The notes below the pieces were generated by a model that was not told the origin of the DNA, did no database searches, and saw nothing but the letters and a program-made list of their open reading frames with translations. 64,000 nt of DNA from an uncultured Burkholderiales bacterium (GTDB lineage Bacteria; Pseudomonadota; Gammaproteobacteria; Burkholderiales; Burkholderiaceae_C): positions 31,274-95,273 of the forward strand of contig CAMFGY010000016.1 in the NCBI GenBank assembly GCA_945952065.1, in the 5' to 3' direction. A program made the translations under genes and the position numbers. Positions 25,283 through 33,974 of this stretch are shown here, piece after piece. How positions within the stretch are numbered: the first letter of the stretch is position 1; each line of letters opens with the position of its first letter.

Positions 25283-27352
25283 ATGCCCGCATACAAATCC
25301 GCAGCCCTGCCGCGCGCCTGGCGTTGGCGTCGCGCCTTGCTGTGGGGGGCATTGGTGGCTTTGCTGCTGGTGGCGCAGTCCTTGTTGCTCGCACTGACGA
25401 TCAGCTACGAGTCCGCGCGGGCGCAAGAGAAAGTGGACGATGTCGCAGCCGAGGTGGCAGCGCATGTGAAACAAATTGCCGGGCGTGATCTGCAAGGCTT
25501 GCAAGGGCTGTTGTGGGAGAGCCCGCAAACTGCGCGTTGGAGTGCAGATGCCAGCGAGCTGCTGCGCCGCACCCGGGCCCTGCTGCGCATTGAATACCGC
25601 GACGCCCGGCGTGAGGTGCTGCAGTCGGTGGATTCGCCCTATGTCACCCCGCTGTTCGCCAAAATTGCACGCGAGCATTTGGAGATTGAAACCGAGCTGG
25701 CCTGCGAGGCGGCCCTGCGCCAGGGCTCGCAGCTCTATTCACGCAGCTACTTCATCCCTTTGCCGGGTGGCGAAGGGCTGGAAGTGGTCGACCTGTGCCT
25801 GCCGCAACTGCGCGCGGGCCAGGCTTCGGCCTATATCGTGGGCACCATCAGCCTGCGTTATTTGCTGGAAGACGCCGTCACCCCCGACCAGGCGCGCGGC
25901 CACGAGCTGAGCTTTGTCGAAGGCGATGGCACGCGCTTGGCGCGTACCGGCTTGAACCGAGGCGCGGGCCACTATCTGGCGGAGCGTTTGGTCGATTTGC
26001 CCGGCTTGTCCTTGTTGATGAAGGTGGACAGCGCGGCCGGCCGACCCCGCCTGATTCCCAATCTGGCCACGGCCTTGGTTTTGGGGCTGTCATTGCTCTT
26101 GTTTGTGGTGGTCTTGATATTGGCCCGCGACGGACGGCGCCGCGCCTATGCCGAACATGCTTTGGCGGAGTCGCTGGCATTTCGCCATGCGATGGAGAAC
26201 TCGCTGATCACGGGCCTGCGCGCGCGCGATCTAAGCGGCATCGTCACTTACGTCAACCCGGCGTTTTGTCATATGGTGGGCTTTCAAGCAGCGGAGCTTT
26301 TGGGCCAGATCACGCCGCCTTACTGGCCTGCTGAATTTGTCGATGAATACCGGCGCCGCCATGCGGACCGCAGCGCGCGCTGGGAGGCGGGCCAAGACCC
26401 GCGCCAAGGCTTTGAGACCGTGTTCATGCGCAAGAACGGCGAGCGCTTTCCGGTGATGATTTTTGAAGCTCCCTTGTTGAATGCCCAAGGGGTGCAAACC
26501 GGGTGGATGAGCGCGGTGCTGGATGTCAGTGACCAGCGCCGCATGGAAGAGCTGGCGCGCCAGCAACAAGACCGGCTGCAGGCGACCGCTCGATTGGCCA
26601 CCGTGGGCGAAATGGCCTCCTTGCTCAGCCATGAGCTGAACCAGCCATTGGCCGCCATTGCCAGCTATGCCACCGCCTCGCTGAATCTGCTCAAGTTGCA
26701 GGGCGATGACCCAATGACTCCCGATATGGTGAGGCAGGCGGTCACCCGCATTGCCGAGCAGGCCGAGCGCGCCGGGCGTGTCATCAAAAGCGTGCATGAC
26801 TTTGTGCGCCGCCGCGATCAGGCGCGCGAAGCCATTGGCGTCAACGATCTGTTTGATGCGGTGCTGCCCCTGGTGCGTTTGCAAGCGCGCAAGAGTGGCA
26901 CCCGCATCGAGGTGGACATGCCGGAGCCGGCGCCGCGTGTGCGCTGCGATCGCACCATGGTTGAGCAGGTCTTGCTCAACCTGACCCGCAATGGCATCCA
27001 AGCCATGGAGCCGCACACACCGCAGGCCGAGCGGCTGCTGCGTTTGCAGGCCCGGCCCAGCCTGGATCAGCGCTGGATCTGTCTGGCCGTCATCGACCAT
27101 GGCCCCGGCATTGCCCCCGAAGTGGCCAAGCAGCTTTACACCCCGTTTTTCACCACCCGCTCGGAAGGCATGGGCCTGGGCCTGAGCTTGTGCCGCACAG
27201 TGGTGGAGCAACATGGCGGCGCGCTGGACTTCCAGAATCTGGAAGGGCCTGCTGGCAAAGTCAGGGGCACCGAGTTCCGTTTCACCTTGCCTGCGGCCAG
27301 CGCCCAGGCCTCGAACCTGTCGATTGAACCTGAGGGAGACATGCCCCCATGA
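25283..27352 (+). CDS. DctS-like PAS sensor histidine kinase
   Basis: A 689-residue membrane kinase. Transmembrane segments at about 15-40 and 260-285 bracket a periplasmic sensor domain. A PAS domain follows (ARDLSGIVTYVNPAFCHMVG, about 315-420), then the dimerisation helix with His450 in LLSHELNQPLAAIASY and the ATPase domain with N-box NGIQAM and GLGLSLCRTVVEQHGG. ATGA overlap with the response regulator shows they form a pair. Position beside malic enzyme suggests it senses C4-dicarboxylates like Rhodobacter DctS. The ATG at 25283 was chosen; no strong ribosome-binding site is visible. Confidence 0.85.
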   Translation: MPAYKSAALPRAWRWRRALLWGALVALLLVAQSLLLALTISYESARAQEKVDDVAAEVAAHVKQIAGRDLQGLQGLLWESPQTARWSADASELLRRTRALLRIEYRDARREVLQSVDSPYVTPLFAKIAREHLEIETELACEAALRQGSQLYSRSYFIPLPGGEGLEVVDLCLPQLRAGQASAYIVGTISLRYLLEDAVTPDQARGHELSFVEGDGTRLARTGLNRGAGHYLAERLVDLPGLSLLMKVDSAAGRPRLIPNLATALVLGLSLLLFVVVLILARDGRRRAYAEHALAESLAFRHAMENSLITGLRARDLSGIVTYVNPAFCHMVGFQAAELLGQITPPYWPAEFVDEYRRRHADRSARWEAGQDPRQGFETVFMRKNGERFPVMIFEAPLLNAQGVQTGWMSAVLDVSDQRRMEELARQQQDRLQATARLATVGEMASLLSHELNQPLAAIASYATASLNLLKLQGDDPMTPDMVRQAVTRIAEQAERAGRVIKSVHDFVRRRDQAREAIGVNDLFDAVLPLVRLQARKSGTRIEVDMPEPAPRVRCDRTMVEQVLLNLTRNGIQAMEPHTPQAERLLRLQARPSLDQRWICLAVIDHGPGIAPEVAKQLYTPFFTTRSEGMGLGLSLCRTVVEQHGGALDFQNLEGPAGKVRGTEFRFTLPAASAQASNLSIEPEGDMPP

Positions 27353-27996
27353 GCCGAAAACTGCCGATGGTCTATTTGGTCGATGACGAAGACGTGGTGC
27401 GCGATGCCCTGGGCTGGTTGCTGCGATCACGCCGCTTGTTGTCGGAGGGCTTTGCCAGCGCCGAAGCGTTTGAGGCCATGTTGGAGGCGCTGCCCGCGGG
27501 CGGGCAAGACTGGCCGAACGCACCGTCTTGCCTTTTGCTGGATGTGCGCATGCCCGGCATGAGTGGGCTGGCGCTGTTTGAGCGCTTGATCGAGCGCGGG
27601 CTCTGCGGCGAGCATGCGGCCCTGCCGGTGATCTTTCTCACCGGACATGGTGATGTGCCCACCGCAGTGGCTGCCGTCAAACGGGGCGCTTTTGATTTTG
27701 TTGAGAAGCCTTTTTCCGACAACACCTTGGTCGACCGGATTGAGCAAGCGTTGGCCATCAGCGAACGGGCCATCAGTGAGCGGGAGCAGCACCAGCACAT
27801 GGCCAAGCGACTGGCCGAGCTGACCGAGCGCGAGCGGGAAGTGATGACGCTGGTGGTGCAAGCCCTGCCCAACAAGCTGATTGCCGACCAACTCAATATC
27901 AGCGTGAGGACCGTGGAGGTGCACCGCGCGCGCGTGTTCGAGAAGATGAACGTCAAGTCCGCCGTGGAGTTGAGCAATTTGCTGCGTGAAGACTGA
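27349..27996 (+). CDS. DctR/FixJ-type response regulator
   Basis: A 215-residue regulator with receiver and LuxR-type helix-turn-helix. Asp65 in LLLDVRMPGMSG is the phospho-acceptor; the switch threonine is in VIFLTGHGD and the lysine in DFVEKPFSD. The output domain reads LTEREREVMTLVVQALPNK and SVRTVEVHRARVFEKM. Compared with FixJ there is an insertion of about ten residues before the aspartate. It overlaps its kinase gene by four bases. Likely targets are C4-dicarboxylate uptake genes outside the window and perhaps maeB. Confidence 0.88.
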   Translation: MSRKLPMVYLVDDEDVVRDALGWLLRSRRLLSEGFASAEAFEAMLEALPAGGQDWPNAPSCLLLDVRMPGMSGLALFERLIERGLCGEHAALPVIFLTGHGDVPTAVAAVKRGAFDFVEKPFSDNTLVDRIEQALAISERAISEREQHQHMAKRLAELTEREREVMTLVVQALPNKLIADQLNISVRTVEVHRARVFEKMNVKSAVELSNLLRED

Positions 27997-28012
27997 GCAA
28001 ACGCCGTATCCC

Positions 28013-29362
28013 TCAGGAAAACAACGCTTGCGCGCAGGCGCGGGCGCGTTGTGGCACGGTGCCAGCCAGGGCCACAGCGGGCCGTGCCGAACCCGGGGCC
28101 AGTAACTGCTCAAAAACCGCTTGAATCTGCTGCGGCCTGACGGCCCGCAACTGCGCCAGGGTTTGCGCCGGGTCCCGCAGCTGGCCATAGCTGAACAGCT
28201 CTTGCGCGGCCGCTTCCATGCGTCGTGCGGGCTGCTCCATGCCGCGCAGTGCGCGCATCTGCAACTGTTTGCGTGCCCGCGCCAAGGCCACTTTGTCCAG
28301 CGGGCCTTGGGCATGGCGACGCAGCAGCTGATGCACCGCTTGCAAAAACTCCTCGGCTTGGGCCGGGGCGGTGGCTCCCTCGATCAGAAACTGCCCAGAG
28401 AGCGGCTGGATATCGGCGGAGGCCGCCACGTGATAGGCCAGGCCGCGGCGCTCGCGGATTTCATCCAACAGGGGTGAGCTCATGCCTTCGCCCAGCAGCG
28501 AAGCGGCCAGCACATGGGGCAGATGCTGGGTGCTGCGAACATCGCCCAGGGAAGGGGCCTCGAAGCCGAGCAAGACCTGGCATTGGCCCGTGCCGGCCAG
28601 ACGTTTGGCCTTCAGGCCGCCCTGCCAGACCGGCGCACTCAAGGTGTTGGGGCTGCCGCTGGGCATGGCGCCAAAAGCGCGCTCCACCCGGCGCGAAAAA
28701 GCCTCGGGGTCGACCGGGCCGGCCGCCGTCACCACCACATTGCAGGCGGTGTATTGCGCCTGGGCATAGGCCAAGAGTTCGTCGCGGCTGAAGCGCAGGA
28801 TATTGGCACGGCTGCCGATGATGGGGCGGCCCGCGGCATGGTGCGAGCCGTAGCAGGCGCGGTCCAGCAACTGGAAGGCCACACTGGTGGGGTCGTCCTC
28901 AAACTCACTGAACTCTTGCTCGATCACGCGTCGCTCGCGTTCCAACTCGTCGGCTGGGAAGCTGCTGTTGAGCACGATATCGGCCAGCCAGTCGACAAAG
29001 GCATGCAAGTCGCCCGGCAAACCCTCGATGTGATAGGCCGTGTGATCTTTGTCGGTATGGGCATTGACCTCGGCGCCCAGGGCTTCGGCGTCTAGATTGA
29101 TGCGCTGACAGTCGCGCGTGGCCGTGCCTTTGAAAGCCATGTGCTCGACCACATGGCTGATGCCATTGAGCCGCGCGCTTTCATGCAGGCTGCCGGTGCG
29201 GATGAACACGCTCAGACTCACCGTTTGGCGCCAGGGCATGGGGATGGTGACGGTGCGCAGGCCGTTGGTCAGCGTGCTGAGATGGAGGGGGTGAGCAACA
29301 GTCAATGGATTCAAGCGTGTGGCCAAGCAGGGCGGAGGAGCGAGTGTCGCCCAATCTTGCAT
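28013..29362 (-). CDS. M16 family zinc peptidase (pitrilysin/PqqF/processing-peptidase type)
   Basis: A 449-residue M16B-type protease. The inverted zinc motif is HVVEH in GISHVVEHMAFKGT near residue 70, with the downstream glutamate in RRVIEQEFSEFEDDP, so the active half is intact. The C-terminal half (ERRGLAYHVAAS) is the non-catalytic M16 lobe. Length agrees with bacterial M16B peptidases such as mlr/YmxG. The first ATG gives an unusual 25-residue extension before HPLHLSTLTNGLR; an in-frame TTG shortly before that is possible. No signal peptide, so cytoplasmic. Confidence 0.88.
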   Translation of the reverse strand: MQDWATLAPPPCLATRLNPLTVAHPLHLSTLTNGLRTVTIPMPWRQTVSLSVFIRTGSLHESARLNGISHVVEHMAFKGTATRDCQRINLDAEALGAEVNAHTDKDHTAYHIEGLPGDLHAFVDWLADIVLNSSFPADELERERRVIEQEFSEFEDDPTSVAFQLLDRACYGSHHAAGRPIIGSRANILRFSRDELLAYAQAQYTACNVVVTAAGPVDPEAFSRRVERAFGAMPSGSPNTLSAPVWQGGLKAKRLAGTGQCQVLLGFEAPSLGDVRSTQHLPHVLAASLLGEGMSSPLLDEIRERRGLAYHVAASADIQPLSGQFLIEGATAPAQAEEFLQAVHQLLRRHAQGPLDKVALARARKQLQMRALRGMEQPARRMEAAAQELFSYGQLRDPAQTLAQLRAVRPQQIQAVFEQLLAPGSARPAVALAGTVPQRARACAQALFS

Positions 29363-29411
29363 TCAAGAGGGCGAACGGCAGTATGGCCCGACTTGGCCCT
29401 ACAGTCTGGGC

Positions 29412-29996
29412 ATGCAAATTGAAATGGCCCAACTGCTGGCTGCAGCGATCGAGACCCCTCGTCTGACTTTAGAGCCGCTGCGCGCCGCCCACGCCGAGGC
29501 TTTTTTTGAAGCGCTGCAGCAAGATGCGGCGCTGTATCAATGGATTTCCATGCCCAAACCCGAGAGCTTGGCCGCGCTGCGTGCGCATTGGCGGGGCCTT
29601 GAAGAACGCCGCCGCTCGCCCGATGGCTTGTACGCCTGGCCCATCTGGGCGGTGCGCCGCAAATCAGACGGCGCGTATTTGGGGCGCGTGGATGCTGAAG
29701 TTTCATCCCAACTGAGCGCCGACAACCTGGGCTTTTATGTCTTCAGCAAGTACTGGGGGCAAGGCTATGCCAGCGAGGCCGCAGGGGCCGCGGTGCACGC
29801 GCTGGCCGCGCGAGGCGTGAGCCGATTTGTGGCGACGGTCACCGTCGGCAACACCGCCTCGGGTCGGGTGCTGAAAAAGCTGGGCTTCGAATTCAGCCGC
29901 ATCCTGCCCGGCAATGATGTGATTCGCGGCGAGCCGATGGACGACGAGGAGTATGTGTTGTCCCTGGCAAGCGAACGTGGCGCTGCGGGCGCTTGA
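29412..29996 (+). CDS. GNAT family N-acetyltransferase (RimJ/RimL-like)
   Basis: A 194-residue acetyltransferase of the RimJ/L group. It opens IETPRLTLEPLRAAHAEAFF, the standard first strand, and motif A is KYWGQGYASEAAGAAVHAL, with VGNTASGRVLKKLGFEF at the C-terminal half, binding acetyl-CoA. The substrate may be a protein N-terminus or an amine. The ATG at 29412 was chosen over an upstream start; TACAGT lies exactly six bases before it, so the message may be leaderless. Confidence 0.87.
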   Translation: MQIEMAQLLAAAIETPRLTLEPLRAAHAEAFFEALQQDAALYQWISMPKPESLAALRAHWRGLEERRRSPDGLYAWPIWAVRRKSDGAYLGRVDAEVSSQLSADNLGFYVFSKYWGQGYASEAAGAAVHALAARGVSRFVATVTVGNTASGRVLKKLGFEFSRILPGNDVIRGEPMDDEEYVLSLASERGAAGA

Positions 29997-29998
29997 GA

Positions 29999-30889
29999 TC
30001 ACGCGGACGACGCTTGGCGGCGCAGCAGCCATCGCTGAGCAAAGCTGTTGACGACGAGCCCGAGCAAGATCAGACCCATGCCAAAGAGCTGCGAAGCGCT
30101 GCTGCGGTGATTGAAGATCAAGGCCGCGAACAGCAGGGCAAAAAGCGGCACCAGCAAAGCCATGGGAGCGACTTCGGCCGCGCTATAGCGCGTCAGCAAG
30201 GCGTTCCACACTCCATAGCCCAAGAGCGTGGTCGGATAGACCTGGAAGGCCAATGAGACCATAGCCATGCCTTGTAGCTGCTGGGGCAAGGCCGTGAAGA
30301 CGGTGCTGCCCGAACTCGCATAGGCCATCGCAAACAAAGGCAAGGGCGCGAACAAGCTGGACCAAACCAAGAATGCCAAGACTTGCTCCGGCTTGAGCTG
30401 CGCGTGCTGGATCAGCAGATTGGCCTCGCTCAGCGCAATGGCCGCGCCCAGCACCAGGGCCATGCCGGCAATGCTGGCGTTGCCGCTGCTGGATAGCAGC
30501 ACCCAGACAAAGCCCAGCAGAGCGATGGCGGCACCCAGGCGCTGATGGCGAAGCCATGGTCGCTTCAGCCACCACAAGCCCAAAAGCGGTGTGATGAAGG
30601 CGCTGGACTGCAGCAACCAGGCTGCCAGACCGGGGCTCAGGCCGGCACGCAAGCTCAGCGTCACCGCGCCCCAAGTGCCGACGCCAAAGGCCAAACCGTA
30701 GCCCGCCAGCCAATGCCAGCCCAGCGCAGGGCGGGGCAGCAGCAACACCAGGGGAAAGGCGGTCAGCGTGAAGCGAAGTCCCGCCAACACCCAGGGGTCG
30801 ATATGGGCTACGCCGAGTTTGATGAAGGAGAAATTCAGCCCCCACAAGGCGGTAACGGCGGCGGCAAGGCCAAGGTCTTTGAGTTTCAT
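29999..30889 (-). CDS. EamA/DMT superfamily transporter
   Basis: A 296-residue inner-membrane protein with ten predicted transmembrane helices in two EamA repeats; the first opens AAAVTALWGLNFSFIKLG, a hallmark of the EamA/RhaT family, and the second begins near GMALVLGAAIALSEANLLI. Members such as E. coli EamA export amino-acid metabolites including cysteine derivatives. The start is the ATG at 30889; longer frames upstream are not conserved-looking. It is divergent from a LysR regulator that probably controls it. Confidence 0.88.
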   Translation of the reverse strand: MKLKDLGLAAAVTALWGLNFSFIKLGVAHIDPWVLAGLRFTLTAFPLVLLLPRPALGWHWLAGYGLAFGVGTWGAVTLSLRAGLSPGLAAWLLQSSAFITPLLGLWWLKRPWLRHQRLGAAIALLGFVWVLLSSSGNASIAGMALVLGAAIALSEANLLIQHAQLKPEQVLAFLVWSSLFAPLPLFAMAYASSGSTVFTALPQQLQGMAMVSLAFQVYPTTLLGYGVWNALLTRYSAAEVAPMALLVPLFALLFAALIFNHRSSASQLFGMGLILLGLVVNSFAQRWLLRRQASSA

Positions 30890-31010
30890 CAGGGGGATCC
30901 GTGCTGGTGCGGGGCGAGTGTTGAGCTGGCGTTGGGTTGGCGCAGGGCCATTGCCAGCCCGACGAAAAGTCGGGTCGATGGCATAGCGCAAGAGCTGGAG
31001 GGAGATTTTT

Positions 31011-31070
31011 AATTGCACGAAAAACGAAGAAAAGCGATCTTTCGTCACGTTGAGTCTGCGTAAATTGCAC
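31011..31070. promoter_or_regulatory. Repeated AATTGCAC boxes between eamA-like and lysR-like genes
   Basis: AATTGCAC occurs at 31011-31018 and again at 31063-31070 in the 216 bp divergent intergenic region, the only AT-rich stretch there. Two direct copies about 52 bp apart are compatible with LysR-type recognition and activation sites, but no T-N11-A core is clear-cut. Confidence 0.35.
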
Positions 31071-31105
31071 AATCAATCTGGGCTGCCCGGCGCAGCGTTT
31101 TTTTC

Positions 31106-31999
31106 ATGAAGTCCATGGCCAAACCCACCTTGCCATCCCTGGCGGCACTGCAATCGTTTGAAGCAACAGCGCGTCTGGGCAGCTTGACCAAAGCGGCGCA
31201 GGAGCGCCATCTCACCCACAGCGCCATCAGCCGTCATGTGCAGGCCCTGGAGCATTGGTGCGGACAAGCCCTGTTTGAGCGCATCGGCCCCAAGCTGGTC
31301 TTGAATGCAGCCGGCCAGCGATTGCGATTGCGTTTGAATGAGCCTTTGCAGGCCATGCATGCGGCACTGGACCTGGGTGGCTTGCCTCTTGAGCCTCTGC
31401 GACTCAAGGTTTTGCTCTTGACCTCCATGGCCAGCACTTGGTTGATGCCGCGCTTGCCGGACTTTGCGCGGCGCTGCCCTCAGATCTCTTTGTCGGTGGA
31501 GGCTGGCTATGAGATGGTGGGCCTGCCGCCTTTGCAGGCGGTGGTGGCGATTCGCTTTGGCCACTTTGCTCGCACCGGCTTGCGTTGCCACCGCTTGTGG
31601 TTTGACCGCATGGTGGCGGTGGCTGCACCCGATTGGGTGCAGCGTTATGGCACGCAGCCCTCAGAGTGGCCCGCCAGCCAGTTGCTTCGCCACAGCCATG
31701 AGGCATGGCCACTGCGCTTGCCCGCCGCTGCGCAAAGCGCTGCCGTGGCGGGCGGTACCTACAAATTGGCCGCGCCCGAGGGCTATGAGTTCAATGACGC
31801 CTTGCTCTTGGCGCATGCGGCCCTGGTCGGCTGTGGCGTTGCTTGGTTGCGGTATTCCTTGGTGAGGGCCTTGGTCGAAGAGGGGCGCTTATGCCTCTTG
31901 GCGCAAAGTGAGCAGCTGTCCGACAAATCGGCTTGGCTGGTGTCTCGTGAAGACACGGCCGAGCTGCCGGCCGTGCGCGAGTTCTGCCACTGGGCCTAG
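31106..31999 (+). CDS. LysR-type transcriptional regulator (GcvA-like)
   Basis: A 297-residue LysR regulator. The winged helix-turn-helix spans 10-70 (LQSFEATARLGSLTKAAQ, HLTHSAISRHVQALE), followed by a linker helix and an effector-binding periplasmic-binding-like domain (VSVEAGYEMVGL..., residues 95-290). The helix-turn-helix sequence with LTHSAISRHV is that of the GcvA/AmpR subgroup. It is divergent from an EamA transporter, a common LysR-target layout, so control of that exporter in response to its substrate is likely. Confidence 0.9.
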   Translation: MKSMAKPTLPSLAALQSFEATARLGSLTKAAQERHLTHSAISRHVQALEHWCGQALFERIGPKLVLNAAGQRLRLRLNEPLQAMHAALDLGGLPLEPLRLKVLLLTSMASTWLMPRLPDFARRCPQISLSVEAGYEMVGLPPLQAVVAIRFGHFARTGLRCHRLWFDRMVAVAAPDWVQRYGTQPSEWPASQLLRHSHEAWPLRLPAAAQSAAVAGGTYKLAAPEGYEFNDALLLAHAALVGCGVAWLRYSLVRALVEEGRLCLLAQSEQLSDKSAWLVSREDTAELPAVREFCHWA

Positions 32000-32038
32000 G
32001 CGCAAACGCCGGGCGAGGCCTGAGCGGCCCCACAGGGT

Positions 32039-33202
32039 TCAAGCGCTGGCGCGCAGCACCAAGATCTCAGCCAAGCTGGGCAAGGGCACGCGCTCACACA
32101 GGCGCAGCCCTGCGGACTGGAACAAGGCTTGCCACTCGCTCAAGCTGCGTTCGCGGCCTTCGGTGCAGACGGCCATTTGCAGATCCATGCCGGCAATCGC
32201 CAAGCCCGGCTGCACTTCGGGGCGCACCACCTCCATCACCAAGACCGTGGCGCCCGCCGGGGCCGCAGCTTGCGCGACGTTTCTCAAGACCTGCAAAGCC
32301 TCGGCGTCGCCAAGGCCGTGCAGCAGGGCGCTCATCCAATAGGCTTCACGCGCATGCTGGGCCGCTGGCGGCAATTCTTCGCGCAGGTCTGCGGCTTGAA
32401 AGCACAGGCGCTTGCGGGCTTGCAGGCGTTGCGGGTCGGACTCGGCGGCGGCCAGCACGCGCGCGGCCTCCACGGTGGCCGGGCGGTCCACCACCGTGGC
32501 CCGCAGATGCGGGTGCTGCAGCAGCAGGTTCAGTGCTTTGTCCCCGGCGCTGCCGCCGAGATCGATCAGATGATCGAAGCGCGTCCAATCCAAGGCCTGC
32601 ACCCAGGGCGTGCCCGTCAGGCCCTCGACCTGGGCCATGGCCCGGGCAAAGGCCTGCTCCAGGGCAGGATGCTGCGCCATGTCTTCAAACAAAGGGCGGC
32701 CCCTTTGGAGTGCATAGGCGCAGCCGCCTTCTTGCAGCGCTGTGCCCAGGCTGTTGAACCAGGGGCTGCTCATCTCGGGGCGCTGGTGCAGCAGCACCAG
32801 GTCGCGCACGCTGTCTTTGCGGCCGGAACGCAGCGGAGCCGAGCCCTTGTTATTGCGCCATTGGCCGGGGCGAGGCTCCTCAAACACCCCCAAAGCGGCC
32901 AGCAAACGCAACACGCGTTGCAGCAGTTCGGGTGAGGCCTGGCAGCGCTGCGCCAGGGTTTCAATCGGCAAGGTCGCATCGCCCAAATGCTCGGCCACAT
33001 CGAACTCGGCCACCACGCCGAGCGCGCGCGATTGCCAATAGGCCGAGCCGATTTGCACCAGCCGGAAGGGCGCCGGCGTCAAGCCATTGGCCCAGGCCTG
33101 CAAACCCTGCACGGCCTTCAGCACGCGGGCGAACAGGCGAGCCGCGCGCGCGGCGCCGGGGCGAGCCAGGGGGGCGCTCAAGTGATGGGTGGCGGCGCTC
33201 AT
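32039..33202 (-). CDS. SAM-dependent O-methyltransferase (PF00891-like)
   Basis: A 387-residue methyltransferase of the plant-type/hydroxyneurosporene/ASMT group. An N-terminal dimerisation winged helix (about 50-125: VVAEFDVAEHLGD, LQRVLRLLAALGVFEE) precedes the catalytic domain; motif I is LIDLGGSAGDKALNLLL, and the region AREAYWMSALLHGLGDAEAL replaces the usual HxxHxWxD catalytic stretch. It overlaps the TetR gene by four bases and is presumably controlled by it. The substrate, probably an aromatic or polyketide hydroxyl, is not evident. Confidence 0.85.
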   Translation of the reverse strand: MSAATHHLSAPLARPGAARAARLFARVLKAVQGLQAWANGLTPAPFRLVQIGSAYWQSRALGVVAEFDVAEHLGDATLPIETLAQRCQASPELLQRVLRLLAALGVFEEPRPGQWRNNKGSAPLRSGRKDSVRDLVLLHQRPEMSSPWFNSLGTALQEGGCAYALQRGRPLFEDMAQHPALEQAFARAMAQVEGLTGTPWVQALDWTRFDHLIDLGGSAGDKALNLLLQHPHLRATVVDRPATVEAARVLAAAESDPQRLQARKRLCFQAADLREELPPAAQHAREAYWMSALLHGLGDAEALQVLRNVAQAAAPAGATVLVMEVVRPEVQPGLAIAGMDLQMAVCTEGRERSLSEWQALFQSAGLRLCERVPLPSLAEILVLRASA

Positions 33203-33870
33203 ACTTGGCCTTTCGCGGCGGGGCTGAGTCGACCGGTGGACAAGCCGGCGCTGAGCAAGCGGCCATTGAAGGCGGCCAGGGCGTCCAGAAAGGCCGCGTC
33301 CATGGGGCGCTCCATTTGTTCCTCAAACAATTCGCGCAGCAGCAAAGGCGTCATGGCCAAGCTGACAAATGCCATGCGCACCAGATCGGGGTCCAGATCG
33401 GACAGAGCCAGCCCTTGCTGCTTGAGGCCCTGCACCCTCTGCGCGCCGCGCTGCCGACCCCGCTCCAGCAGCTGCTGCACAAAGCGTCGGCCCGGCCCTT
33501 GGCGCAGGGCCAGCACGCGCAGGATCAGGCGCGGGAATTCAGGGGCGCGCAACATGGTGTCGTAATAGAGCTTCAAAAAGGCGCCGAAGCCCTCCGGCGT
33601 GGCCAAGAGGTCTTGGTCCAGCACCTCCAGCAAGGGGTTCAGGGTGGCGCGAATCATCTCCTCGTACAGCCCTTCCTTGCTGCCGAAGTAGTAGCGGATC
33701 ATGGACACATTGGCCTGCGCCAGCTCGGCAATCTTGCGGGTGCTGACTTGGTGATAGTCCTCGGTCAAAAAGCAGGTCTTGGCGGCGCTGAGCAAGCGCT
33801 CGCGCACCGGGTTGTCGGCCTCAGCGCCGGGCGCTTCAGCGGGCTTGGGGGCATGGGTTTTGGCGTTCAT
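33199..33870 (-). CDS. TetR family transcriptional regulator
   Basis: A 223-residue TetR regulator. The DNA-binding domain is at about 22-70 (RERLLSAAKTCFLTEDYHQV, STRKIAELAQANVSMIRYYF), with GSKEGLYEEMI closing it. The C-terminal ligand domain has an extended form like the AcrR/CecR group. The ATG at 33870 begins MNAKTHAPKP. Its stop overlaps the O-methyltransferase start (ATGA), so regulator and enzyme form an operon, probably autorepressed. Confidence 0.9.
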   Translation of the reverse strand: MNAKTHAPKPAEAPGAEADNPVRERLLSAAKTCFLTEDYHQVSTRKIAELAQANVSMIRYYFGSKEGLYEEMIRATLNPLLEVLDQDLLATPEGFGAFLKLYYDTMLRAPEFPRLILRVLALRQGPGRRFVQQLLERGRQRGAQRVQGLKQQGLALSDLDPDLVRMAFVSLAMTPLLLRELFEEQMERPMDAAFLDALAAFNGRLLSAGLSTGRLSPAAKGQV

Positions 33871-33974
33871 GGCGGAATTTTTGCGTGAGCCCGGCGCCTG
33901 TGGGGGCCTCACTGTCAATCAGTTTTGGCCCTTTGATTGTCTGCCGGGGCTGTCGGCGCTGAGACAATCCGCCC

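Noticed and set aside
30183..31076. Alternative 297-codon frame over the EamA gene
   Set aside because: Arg/Pro-rich shadow without membrane segments; the EamA frame has ten helices and family motifs.
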